Origin: Taxawa tesnikishii (nom. ined.)
Lineage: Eukaryota > Ascomycota > Dothideomycetes > Dothideales
Length of the DNA: 64,000 nucleotides
Reading direction: 5' to 3'
Assembly (NCBI GenBank): GCA_030247885.1
Contig: JAPDRO010000026.1
Coordinates: forward strand, 434,001 to 498,000
Made by a program: the position numbers and the translations under genes. Shown here one piece after another: positions 46,885 to 58,003 of the stretch. The first letter of the stretch is position 1. Each line of letters starts with the position of its first letter. A model generated the notes under the pieces. That model made no database searches. It was not told where the DNA came from and saw nothing but the letters and a program-made list of their open reading frames with translations.

Positions 46885-48524
46885 CTCGCGTTCTTTGCGG
46901 CGGTCCTGTTTCCACACACCACTGGGTGCGTGGAAGGTGAAATGCGAGGAAGGGGTTGCGGTATAGTTGAAGGGAAGTGGAAAGAGAACAAGGCGTAGTG
47001 GAATCAATGCACCGAGGAGGCCTCTTGGCTGTATCTATGAGCCGTAGATGTCACAACCACCGCTACTCTGTCATACTGGCTGTTTACCTCAATGCCACAA
47101 CGAAGAGGATTCATTGATAGGAGCTGTGGGCCCGTGCTCCTGTTAGTCAGCAGAGACCAACTCTTCCTTCGGAAGAGTAGCGAGGTTTAGTCTAGTAGAT
47201 ATCCACCCGTTGAGCTGTTCCAGTCATTGTTTGGGCCTACAGACCTTTCTGAGTGAGGGTAATGCATCAAAAAGCAGCGACTCTGATTGGCCTGTTCGGT
47301 GGGATTTGAGCGAAGTCCTAGGTCTTACCAGATCCGACGCTGCCTTCTGCAAACATCTGTCCACCTCCCAGACACAGCCTCCTATCTACACACTGCGCGC
47401 CCATCCTAGACGCCGTTGCATCTTTCGTGTGTCGCACAACACGAAGAGCGCAACGGCGTGTTGCTTACCGCATTACACGTGCGAACTTCACGGTTGCACC
47501 GCCATATCGCGAAGATCTTTCCCAGACGTGCCCGCGTTGCTGAAATCCGCACATCAATAGCCAGGACGCAGGTGACTGATTTTGCAATGGACTTGGGGAG
47601 TGCCTGATGCAGCAACGAGAAGACCAGCGCCAGGGTAGGTGATGGCACCGCCATTAACGTCGATTAACCGAAGCTTGACCTGCAAGGCGGGAGGGGATGG
47701 GACGCACCACATCCTCTTCGATCACGCATGAGCACCGCCATATGCACGTTTCGATAACGTGTTTGCCTCAGCCGCGCTCAACACTTCTCCCTTATCCATA
47801 CTTGTTTCAAGTCTCCATGCCTACACATCGCTTTCTTTTACTCACCTCCACCAATTCAGCTGGGAACCGGAGCCCCTTGCAGACGGTTGAAACTTGAGTG
47901 TTACCTGAGAAACCACGGATGACCTTGCATGTATGCCCGAGCTGTGGTAAAGGGTGCAGGAACGCACTCAGACTGCGAAAGCACCGTCGGACCCATACCA
48001 GTCTTGCGGACAGACAACGATTCGTCTGCTCGATAGTCCAAGTTTGGCCTTTTGTAGTATCTTTAATGTACATCGGAATAACAAGAGGCTGGTTTCTGCG
48101 CCGATCAATGATCAATGTCCGAGGAGTCGTGTGCTCGACGCTTTGTTTGAAGCAGATGGTAGCAGATTCTTGCTTCCCTCAGCCGACAAGCCTGCATTCT
48201 CAGCGTAAAGCAAGAAGCAGAAGCAGCAACAAAAGCGCAACCTCGGGACCGAGAAGGCGCTGCGCACGTTAGCACAACTTTACGAGGGACAAGAGCGTGA
48301 GAAGGAAATGAAGTTACACGCTGACGCCAGGGGAAGGCTGAGCAGACGATACGAGATTGCAGAAAAAGTCCATCGAGTCGGCGGGACAGCCTACGCGTGT
48401 TCGTTTGGGATGAACGGGGCTTGGAACGGTAGCGAACCAGCCTGCAACTAGCATACAACTAGCGTGCAACTTAACGCACTACTCGTGGCATCTGTTTCTT
48501 GAACTGGGGTATGCAACGATATCT
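46885..48524. other. Intergenic, 1.6 kb, with a possible zinc-finger relic
   Basis: Between the convergent methyltransferase and glycosyltransferase genes I see no complete gene. A C2H2-like finger is encoded at 47919-47999. Farther on, 48229-48450 holds an open frame rich in Lys/Glu/Gln with no start codon, which may be chance. Confidence 0.4.
47898..48064 (+). other. Possible C2H2 zinc-finger fragment
   Basis: The frame gives HVCPSCGKGCRNALRLRKHR followed by RTH, which is C-x2-C-x12-H-x3-H, a correct C2H2 spacing. It is followed by RFVCSI, possibly the start of a second finger, but the frame then loses protein character. No intron that leads to a second finger was found. It could be a relic or a short gene with exons that I missed. 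Confidence 0.3.
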
Positions 48525-49879
48525 TCATCCACCTTTCCTGGCGGTATCCCACCCGTCACCCTCGTTCTTAACCGATGCTGCTGGAGGCGTCCTCGTCGCT
48601 GTGTGCGGAACGCTCTTTTGCCCTCCAGCACCACCACCACCAGCGGCGAGATTCTGCTTCATCTGCTGCACGCCCTCCATCTTCTTCCACTTCTCCCAAT
48701 CCGGCGCCGGCACGCTCAGAATCTTGCAAACCTCTTTCCTCCTCTGCCTAAAGCCATCATACAGTCCCTTCCAAATCACCCTCTCCCGACAACTTCCCAT
48801 GTGTTCACCCCCGCAATCCGGCTGCGTCTCCCTCAATCCTTCGTTCGGCCACATGATCCACGGTTTCGGCAGCGGCCAGTCACTGAAATGGACCAACTTC
48901 GCTGCAGCGAGCTCGGCATCCGGGTCCCAGGGCGCGAGAGACGCGGGTCCGCCGAGGTAGGCGCTGTGTTCGTGCCGTCGGAATTCGGCGGAAAGGAGCG
49001 AGTATGGTCGATGTGGAAGCACAAGAGCGTTGGTGCCGAAGCGCGAGTTGAGAAGGTCCATGTCGTATTTGTCTCTGTGTGCGTTCGTCTCATCGGCCTG
49101 CCAGCTGCGCAAAGTGTCGAGTAGATTGTTGAGCTCGGTGGGGTTGGGCTCGAGGAGGATCAGCAGGCTTGTGAGGGAGGGCGCGCCGTTCGAGGGTGTG
49201 GACCAGTAGGCGCGTGGCATGGCGATGGGAGTGCTGGGGAGCAGGAAGAGCTCATCAAGGTGCTGGAGGAGCGTGATGTCGTTGTCGACATGCAAGATTC
49301 GATTGTAGTGGGTTAGGTTGAAGGCGAGGAGTTTGGTGATTGAAGTGTCCCATGTTTGCGCTGGATGATCTGTCGTTGGACGAGGCATAAGTGTTGTGCT
49401 GTGCGCTTCGCGGGAACGGCCACGATGCAGGATTACATACCGAATGAACCCGGCATGCCCATTCCATCCACGGCCAAGAGCTTGATCGGGTGTAGCTTGA
49501 CCTTGTACTCCAGCTGCGCCAGATTGAGCAATTGACTGTCCCTATCCACTGCACTCTCTATTGTAGTATCCCATTGTTCCGGATACAACAGCACTCTTTC
49601 CGCTTTACTACCCAACCGGTGCAATGCCTCGAACACCATGACGGCGTTGCAGAGTGTTGCACTATCAGTAGCATACTGGCTGTAGGCGTACTTCGACCAG
49701 TCCACGCCATCGGTATAGCTGTAGCTCTCGCGTCGGGTTGGAGAGGTGTAGTAAACGAGGCAGAAGATGGCGAACCCGATCAGGGCGAGGGTGCGGCGGC
49801 GCCGCCGCCATGGGACGGCGCCTGGTTCGGCATTGGCGGGGCGGAAGTTGTTGTAGCGTTGGTGTGGGGGAGGGGCCAT
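48525..49879 (-). CDS. GT8-type glycosyltransferase (GNT1-like), type II membrane protein, 427 residues
   Basis: Two exons, 49879-49441 and 49369-48525, flank a 71 bp intron (GTATGT...CAG); the total of 1284 nt is in frame. A short basic cytosolic tail (WRRRRR) is followed by one membrane anchor (TLALIGFAIFCLVYYTS, ~28-46), so the enzyme should face the Golgi lumen. The metal and sugar-nucleotide site is HVDND (Asp 175 and 177) in LTHYNRILHVDNDITLL, preceded by YATDSATLCNAVMVFEALHRLG. This pattern is that of GT8 proteins, including yeast GNT1-type N-acetylglucosaminyltransferases. The exact donor sugar is inferred from similarity only. The C-terminus is a low-complexity Gly/Ala/Pro tail. Confidence 0.83.
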
Positions 49880-50376
49880 TCAGGCATGTCATATCTCTAT
49901 GGAACGAGTAGCCCGCGGTGTGTCGGTATGTGAGCACAGGAAAGCGAAGGCAGAGAAAGGTTTCGGTGGTGAACGGATGTCTAGCGTACGCGTAAGTCAG
50001 ATCTACCGGGATTAGGTATAGTTCCGCGATCCACTTCCCCGCAGTATACGTTACCGTAGATTACGGGGTACAAACCGAGTGCGGAAGCGGTCCACTGATC
50101 TGAATCTGGCTTAGGGTTATACGACTCGGGCTAGAGGGTCGTTTTCCAAGGGCTTCCAACTGCCTACACAAGTCAAATGGTTCGACTTTGACTCCCCACC
50201 TCGCTTCCCCGCGGTTTCCCCTACGTTTGCCCTTCTAGCCTTGCCTCCATCCTATCTCCATCTCCAGCGTCGCAGGACCGCTTGAGTTTCAGAGAAGAAT
50301 ACTAGATTAGCGTGTAGACACGAACCACTCCTTGGAATCCCTGATACTGCGCTGCAAAGGTTCGATTGCCATCAAC
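49880..50376. other. Divergent promoter between glycosyltransferase and HET gene
   Basis: No gene is seen. The region is about 500 bp of mixed composition with no repeat of note. Confidence 0.45.
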
Positions 50377-52285
50377 ATGTGGCTGCTCTGTGCGAGGTCG
50401 TACAATCTCGAATTCTTTATCAACGACGATGTCGCGCCCCGTACGCGATTCTGTCGCATACGTGGGGGAAGAAGAGGTGACGTTCCAAGACATGCGAGAC
50501 ACGCGACACCCTGATCAGGTACGTCGCAAAGCAGGATTCACCAAGATTGAGTACACATGTGCTCAGGCCATTCTTGACGGGCTCGATTACGCATGGGTCG
50601 ATACGTGCTGCATTGATAAGAGTAGCAGCGCAGAGCTGTCAGAGGCCATCAATTCCATGTTTACATGGTATCAGCGGGCGGACCGTTGTTACGTGTATAT
50701 GGTGGATGTTCCCAGAGACTGCATTAACCTCTCCGATGACCTGGATCCAACAGATGTGCTTCGAGGGGTGAAGTCCACATCGTCAACTGATGGACTTGTA
50801 GCCCGGACTCCATCTACAAAGCGGCTGGAGCTCTTCCGTAGGAGCAGGTGGTTTATCCGAGGCTGGACGCTGCAGGAGCTCCTTGCGCCGTTCTATGTCG
50901 AGTTCCGCAATCAGGATTGGGGCCTAATCGGAGCGCTACCCAACTTGGTGCTCACGGTTGGAGACGTGACAGGAATAGATCATATGGTCCTTACACATGA
51001 TAGGGGCTTGGATGAGTGCTGTCTGGCGGAGAAGCTGTCTTGGGCATCGGAAAGATTGACATCTAGAGTCGAAGACATTGCATATTGTCTCCTCGGCATT
51101 TGCGGGGTGAATATGCCATTGCTCTATGGCGAACGCTCAAACGCTTTCAAACGACTCCAGGAAGAGCTCCTTCGAACATCCAACGATCAATCATTGCTAG
51201 CCTGGAATGGCACAACGCCTCGCATGTCAATTTCCTATAGAGTCCTTGTATCGAGACCGTCACAGTTGCGGCAGCGCTTGTTGAATGAGCTAAGAAGTTC
51301 ATTGCTCACCAGTACGCAAGTGTTGGCTTCGTCGCCGGCGGCCTTTCGCGATTGTGGGCCGGTTCGTGCGTCCACTTCCTCGACCGCCCAGTTTTCGATC
51401 GACTGGAGCAAGCATGGGGTCAAGGCACGGTTGCCTTTGCAACACATTGGCAACGGTTACTACGTGGCGCTGCTAGGCTGTACGTACGGGGCCCAGATTC
51501 CAAGGCTTTGGGAACTCGGAGTCGCTGTTGGACTTCTTCTGACACACAAATCCAAAGCCGGAGCTGAATCAGCAAGACATCTAGGTGTCACTGCCTATAG
51601 ACCTTCACAGCTTTGGGGTAGGCTAACGTTTTTTGTCGACGAACTTCTAGTGGATACGAGCCTTTCTGCTCAGGAGGAGATTTTGATTCTCTGGAGCGAT
51701 AATGTTGATGACTCCAAATTGGGCGCTCACGGTGCTAGTCCTCGGAACGAACTTCGTGTTCGATTGCAGCATATCACTGTTCGTCTAAGCTCGAAATTTG
51801 ATCTGGAGTTTATCGATGGATATCCTCGTACGGCGTGGAACTTAAAGGCAGCCTTGGGATTTCTTGATCTCAGAAACCGATTTGCGGCGTTGACGATTGA
51901 GTTCTCTGGCAGCGAACGGATCGTTCTCATTTTGTTTCTCGAACCCATCCAACGGGCGCCTCATGCGCCTCTGCTTAGGTTCATGAGGCATGACTCATGG
52001 CTAGACGTTCTGGCCGGGTTCAGGTTGCAGGATAGTCCACTAAGTGGAATCGACGCACGACAAAAGCCAAACGATGATTCTACGTCTTATCGTAGACTAG
52101 TCTCTCTGCTCGGTATCGAGAACGACCGGTTTCTAACATACCCCGACTCTCGGATTATGCGCGATCCGACGGCTCAAACAAGCGTTCATGGCTTTGGAAC
52201 AATTAGCGCAACGCCTGTCGTCAAATGGTCAACGAGCATATCTATTGAAATACACTGTACTCTGGCAAACACACAGCCGAGATGA
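50377..52285 (+). CDS. HET-domain protein, 636 residues, two apparent frameshifts
   Basis: HET domains occur in fungal heterokaryon-incompatibility proteins, where activation leads to cell death after fusion of unlike individuals. The domain spans about residues 1-260: MWLLCARSYNLEFF at the start, the YAILSHTWG-type core, LDYAWVDTCCIDKSSSAELS, EAINSMFTWYQRADRCYVY, RWFIRGWTLQELLAP and ASERLTSRVEDIAYCLLGI with MPLLYGE. The last ~370 residues have no domain I know. Between the start and the VDTCC block the frame changes twice, at CCCC 50437-50440 and GGGGG 50464-50468. One base added in each run yields the expected HET core, and the length becomes 1911 nt. No intron is needed. The gene sits beside the GTPase-RING-patatin gene on the same strand. 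Confidence 0.85.
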
Positions 52286-52722
52286 CTTTCGATGGGTGAC
52301 GCTACCCTGACCCTACCCTAATTATGGGTTCGACCATGTTGATTAGTTCAAGCGGGAACGCAACGCGCTCCGGGGCGGCCAACATGTTTGCGAGAGGACA
52401 AGAATGTGGGGTCGCGACACATTCCCCGCATTCGGGGACAAATCTGCGAGGTGGTCCGGGCACTGCAACATCAAAGCTACCAGAGTAGTATGGAATGTTT
52501 TTGAGAGATATCTATGACCAGTCCAACGTCTTGGTGCTCCAGCCTTGCATCAGAAGGCGCGCGTTATGCATCTAGTCCGAAAAAGACTCCAACTGAGTAT
52601 TCCCCAAAATAGAAGCGTCAACATATCTTTCCTTCTTGGCGGCAAAGCTGAACATGGGCTGAGAAGTGTGGGCTTTGCTAGCGTTCGGCACTGCGACACC
52701 CTTCACTGGTGCATGTTCTCAT
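52286..52722. other. Intergenic, promoter of the patatin gene
   Basis: Nothing coding is recognised. This 437 bp spacer separates two same-strand genes. Confidence 0.45.
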
Positions 52723-55700
52723 ATGTGTGACCCCGCCCGATTCATTCCTTTCGTCATGAACAAAGACTGCACCGCGATGCAGAATCATACTATATCGTAT
52801 ATATGTGAGGGCTACCAGTGCACATCTCCGGTACTGCCCATCTGGCACTGTGTTGATTGCTCGACGAGTTACTGTAACCGCTGCTGGCACAGGCAGGGAC
52901 CGCACCAACAGGGCAAGACTGGGCGCGATGGCTTACCACACGAGAAGACAGACTTCGGCGTACTCAAGCGGATGAGAAGCATCCTCAACCCACCCGAAAG
53001 TCAGGATGAGTTGAAGCGTCTTCATGAAGATGATGTTGACACGATCTGGTTTGGTGAGCAGGGATGTCCGCATCATGTTAAACCGAGAACTTACCATGAT
53101 GTTGTAGGCGTCCAGAAGACGCAGTATGACTGCAGGTTTCTTGACTACGGTCGATACGTCCAGCTGCTCCAGGAGAGCCCGCCTTCAAACAAGATTAAGT
53201 ATCCCCAGCTTGTCTCATTCGTCGGCGCAACAAGTGCGAAAAGATCTGTGAACTTTCTTATCTGTCACTGATATCTCCCAGATGCTGGCAAAAGCACACT
53301 TATAGATATGCTCATCAAGTACCAAGAAGACAAACTCGAGCCGAAGCCAAGTTCGCCGTTTCCAAGCCCGGTCGTTGGCTCTTTAGTCCACGACAGCTTG
53401 CCTACCTCTGGCGATGTTCACCTCTACGCAGATCCTGGAACGTACTGCACGAACATGCCCATCCTTTACGCAGATTCAGAAGGACTTGGAGGTGGGGAAA
53501 AGCTTCCCGTCGGTATTTCGATTCGTCACGCCAACGATGATCAGCCAAGAAGAGAACCACGTAGTTCTGAAGGCAGGTCGCGTACTATCCAATGGGCAAC
53601 CAACTCGTATTATCGCAAGAGAGAAACCGCTGTCGCACAGTTGTATCCACGAATACTATACACCTTCTCGGATGTTGTGGTGTTTGTTCTTACTGAACCA
53701 AAGTAAGTCTCAAACAGTCTTGTCAAAGGTGTGTCCTGATCTCGAAAGACTCACAAACCGGCAGGCTATTCGAGTCTTCTGTTCTGCTTAGACTGCTCGA
53801 TTGGGGCGCGGCATCTCTAGAGAAATCTACGAACCAGCCAGCATTGCCGCATATAATCATAGTGTTGAATGCGACTGACGTTGGCGTGGACCAGCGTGAC
53901 TGGGAAACTAAATTCGCGACTGACAATCTCCTTTCGAGTGTACGTGGTGCTTTCGATCACCACACCGGGGTGCCTGAATTGAAGGAGCACAAGCGTACGT
54001 GGGAACGACGGGGGAAGAGGATCGACACCATCAAAGATCTCATTCTTTGCTATTACTCGTCTTTCGAAGTACTCCGGATACCGGTCAAAGGGCGCTATAT
54101 GCTCATTCAGCAGCAGATTACCAAATTACACCATGCGATACAGGATGGCTGCGACGACTCATTTTGGGTTAGGAGGATGGCTCGTATGCTTCCAAACTCA
54201 GACGAGTTGAGTGTCTACCTTCAGGCTGCCTTCGACCATTTTACCACAGACCTGGACATCCCATTCAACTTCGTGGAGGTCTCACTCCGAAGCAATTCGA
54301 TTCCTGTTGATTTTGGCAGCCATATCTTACAGCTTGCAACTTACGTTCAGCGCGTTACAAAGAAACAGCCTGCGTGGGTATTCAAGAGGCTAAGCGTCAT
54401 TGTCGCTTCAAGTATATTCTTGGATTGTATTCGATATCGAAAAGGTGATGTTGTCCCTTTCATCGAAAGACTGGCAGATCAAGTCAGCAGGCTGTCGTGA
54501 GCCAACTGGATGACCAGTAGAGATACTGGAAAGCGACCCTGAGCCACTGACGCAGATGCTGGCAGCGCGGACTGTCTAGACACATCTAACTTCATCGCTT
54601 GTTGTTAAATCAGCTTCTGTATCTACCCCCGGTCTTTCTAGAAATGTCAACTGTACCGTTGGGTGAGACAGCGGCTGACTCTACACAGGGCTTGCTGAAA
54701 ACTTGTTCAGCGTTTACGAAGAATACTGCAATTTTGCAATCACCATTTTCTGCGATCTTCACTGTCCATGTTCTTACGCGGATACACGAGGACGCCGTTG
54801 TGTCAACGTCAGGTCAAGACATAGCCCCAAAGGCCATCAAGGCGAAGATGGCAAAATCATGGCTACTGGAGAATACACGTCCGATTTTTCGGTGGAGCAG
54901 TATATGCCGAGCTGGTCAGCCGATATTCGGAGAAATGTAGCTAATATCCAGCGAACATTCCAAGAGCAAGTGTCCGACAGTTCTGACAAGAGTGTCCCTG
55001 AACTTCGCATCGCCTTGAGGATCCATCAAGAGTCCATGCTGTCTTTCTTCAAGAAGTTGCGTTCTGCCAACCTCTACTTCAGCCATGCTACCTGCTTCTG
55101 CTGCCTGATGAAGGTTCCAATCCATGCTCTACCATGTGGCCATGTCTTGTGCTACAGGTGCGTCCAAGCGTATGGGAGCACCAAGAAATCAATGCACAGC
55201 ACCGTCGAGATGTCAGCCTGCCCTTTACACCCACACGATAGATTCCCTAGACCACATCCAATACGTTTCAAACCAGAGTATGCGGGAGTGCGCATATTGA
55301 GTCTCGACGGGTAAGTCTACGGTTTTTGTTACTAAGCATAACTGAACTGGACTGATAGTGGCGGTATCCGTGGAATTGTGGAGCTAAAGGTATTAGCGGC
55401 TATCCAAACCGCGCTCGGAGGTTTACCGGTGCAGGTATTCTTCGATCTGATCATGGGCACAAGGCAAGTTTCTCAAGACCGGTCCGTCGTTGAACGGCTC
55501 TCACCCAGAACAGTACTGGTGGTATTGTCGCCTTAGCGCTAGGCGCCAAAGAATGGTCTGTCAAGGAAGCCACGAAGGATTTCTTGAGTCTCTGTGAGAC
55601 AGCGTTCACCGGCCGGAATTCCATGGCGTGCCTATTTTGCAACAAGCCACTACTCTGAGACACGGAAGCAAATACAAGAGCACGCCGTTGCGTAACACTC

Positions 55701-57467
55701 TACGGAGCGCTTTCGGGGAAGAAAGCCTTTTCGGTGGCCAGAACAAAGAAAGTACGTTTTCCTTTGTCAATACTGCAGTCATCTCAACCACAGAAACGTG
55801 GCAGGAAGCCGTCGTCCATGCAAATTACAACAGACCCGAGCCCTCTATGCCGCATTATCGGTTCGAACGGCCAGATGACCCCCGGCAAGAGATGCATGCG
55901 TGGGAAGCAGCTGCCGCCACATCAGCTGCACCCGCCTTCTTCAAGCCATTTACAAGTGATCGTACAGGAGTACATATCTTGACGGCGCCATATTCCACAA
56001 CAACCCAGTGCGGGTGGCGAACAGCGAGCGGAAGGTGCTTTGGCCTGACGTCGAGAAATGTCATCCTGATCTTTTTCTTTCCATCGGGACTGGGAAACCT
56101 CGGGCAATCACACACGGTCGGATTCCAGATAATGAGCCAGAGGGATCTTCGCTTACGAAACGACGAGATCGCTTGGCAGTGCCCCAGCCAAAGGAAAGGA
56201 GAAGAAAAAATGGCGTGAACATGATGCAGACACTGCGGGGCTTGCACAGTCGGATGGACAGCATCATCAATGCAGAATTCATATGGTCGAACTTTCGTCG
56301 GGATGCATACAATTCTACAGATCCAGACTCGATCAAGAGCCGCTACATCAGGCTCAATCCCAGCCTAAGAGAGGAGCCGCCACCGCTCGATGCCAAAGAC
56401 CAGATAAAAAGGCTCCAGAACGAGGTCCGCTCCCGACTGTCATCATCAACATATAAGACCAGGATCGCTAAGGTTGCGAATCGTCTTGTTGCCAGTCAAT
56501 TCTTCTTCGAGAAAGACAAGATCCTGAGAATGTCTCCGGAATTAGACCAGCTGCAAACGTGTCATGGTATGTTACAGTCACCGATACCAGGAAGTATACT
56601 GACATTTCTAGGGTCAATCTATTGCAGGTTCGAGAATGGAACACCTTTACTAAGAGGGCTGGGTGAGCACCTGAGAACACACCAACGTGAAGACTTCCAG
56701 CCTTTCTTCTCTGTTGGAGGGTCAGAGGGAGAGCCTGAGCTTTGTAAGGTACGCATCGAATGCGCGAGTCTCCAAGACGCAGACTTACGGTTTCCATATA
56801 CCCTGTTCTGCACGCTCAAAATTGTTCTGTTTACAGATTCCCTAACATACCTACAGATCGAGTTGTCTGCAAACACCCTTGACCGAATGGTCAACCAAGC
56901 TCATTTTGCGATTGAGAAGATCAGGTTCGGAGTAAGAGGTCCTCAAACTGCCATCACCATATCCCTCGCGCTCCAAGGTCACCGCTCACCCAATGATGAG
57001 GAATACCGCTTGTACCCCATCAGCGGGTTCCCAAGGTACTTAATCACGGAAGATAGAGTACAGCGTAAGTAACTCCACAATATCGGCGTCGCTCCTTCGC
57101 TGATTGGAAGGAAGTATCTAGCCAGCCTTCCACTGTCGGTCTCGCCCGATTACGGAGCAGGATGGCCCTAAGAAGTGTCAATAAGTCTATCATGGACACT
57201 GAGTCTGAAATCAGTGTTGCGGAAACCACGGTCGGTCGCGCTGTCCGAAGTGTCTCGCAGCCCTTGCCGTCGGTCATCCATAATGAGCCGCCAGCGCCCG
57301 CTGGGAGAGCAGCGAGGTTGTCTTATCCGCAGATCACTACTCGACCAAATCGACTCACAGCGCGAAATCTAGAGGGGCTACAGAGAAACTCATCGCCTGC
57401 ACACTCAGAGGATCAGAGCATCCAGGGTTTAGATCTGATGGGTCTGCGGTTGGAGGTCCATAGGTAG
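52723..57467 (+). CDS. Zn-module / P-loop GTPase / RING-like / patatin phospholipase fusion, about 1363 residues, two apparent frameshifts
   Basis: Nine exons: 52723-53233, 53282-53702, 53765-54444, 54689-55310, 55359-55463, 55514-56566, 56612-56748, 56857-57064 and 57115-57467. First comes a Cys/His module (IWHCVDCSTSYCNRCW, residues ~45-62, then DGLPHEKTD). Next is a P-loop GTPase: GATNAGKST at 168-176 (formed by splicing), DSEG at 235-238 and NATD at 346-349. A RING-like CFCC...CGHVLCYRC...CPLH lies at ~673-718. The patatin domain has DGGGIRG at 744-750, GTSTG with Ser 780, and LDGA with Asp ~937. A disordered tail ends the protein. It should be a regulated lipid acyl hydrolase. Intron 5 (55464-55513) is GC-AG (GCAAGT). 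Single bases seem missing near 55625 and 55967; with both, the exons total 4092 nt. The start could be upstream at 52666 or downstream at 52756. Confidence 0.8.
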
Positions 57468-58003
57468 TTCACTTAAGTATGCCTTGAATCAACTTCAGTT
57501 TAGACAGAACTGTCATTACTCGCAGCATCAAATACGAAGTGTACAGTTTCCGATACTGATGCACAGTCAGAGCCGAACGTGCGTTCATCGAGGCCTGGCG
57601 TTTCTTACAAGGTGTATAGACTGCTTTGAGTGAAGGGCACATCATTACTTTAATACGGGGCTATACACACACTGATAGTTCCGAGTTTACTATCTCAGGT
57701 AACATATACCAGAAGGGAAGTTTATATTCAGTATTCGAGGAGTACTCGAAACCGCAAGGAAAGCGAAAGTAAATGCAGCAAACCAAAAGCTACGTAACAG
57801 GCTACGCAGGTATCTAATCCAGAAGATAGTCGAAGGCAAGGAAGAAAAACCACCTAAGAATATCTGGTTCATACTACATGATGATCGCGACACGTAGATA
57901 GCAAACAAACTTGCAGAGGTATTAGCTTAGCAGTCAGTTTCCGTACCAAGTCGACTTTCTCGCGCTTTACGCTAACTCTTTCGTATAAAGAGCTTGAGTA
58001 TCT
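57468..58003. other. Intergenic, AT-richer, with a possible decayed coding segment
   Basis: Between the convergent patatin and carboxylesterase genes. The plus strand at 57706-57897 is open without an ATG for about 64 codons and reads like protein (KVNAANQKLRNRLRRYLIQK, NIWFILHDDRD). It may be the relic of a mobile element, but I cannot name a family. Confidence 0.3.
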
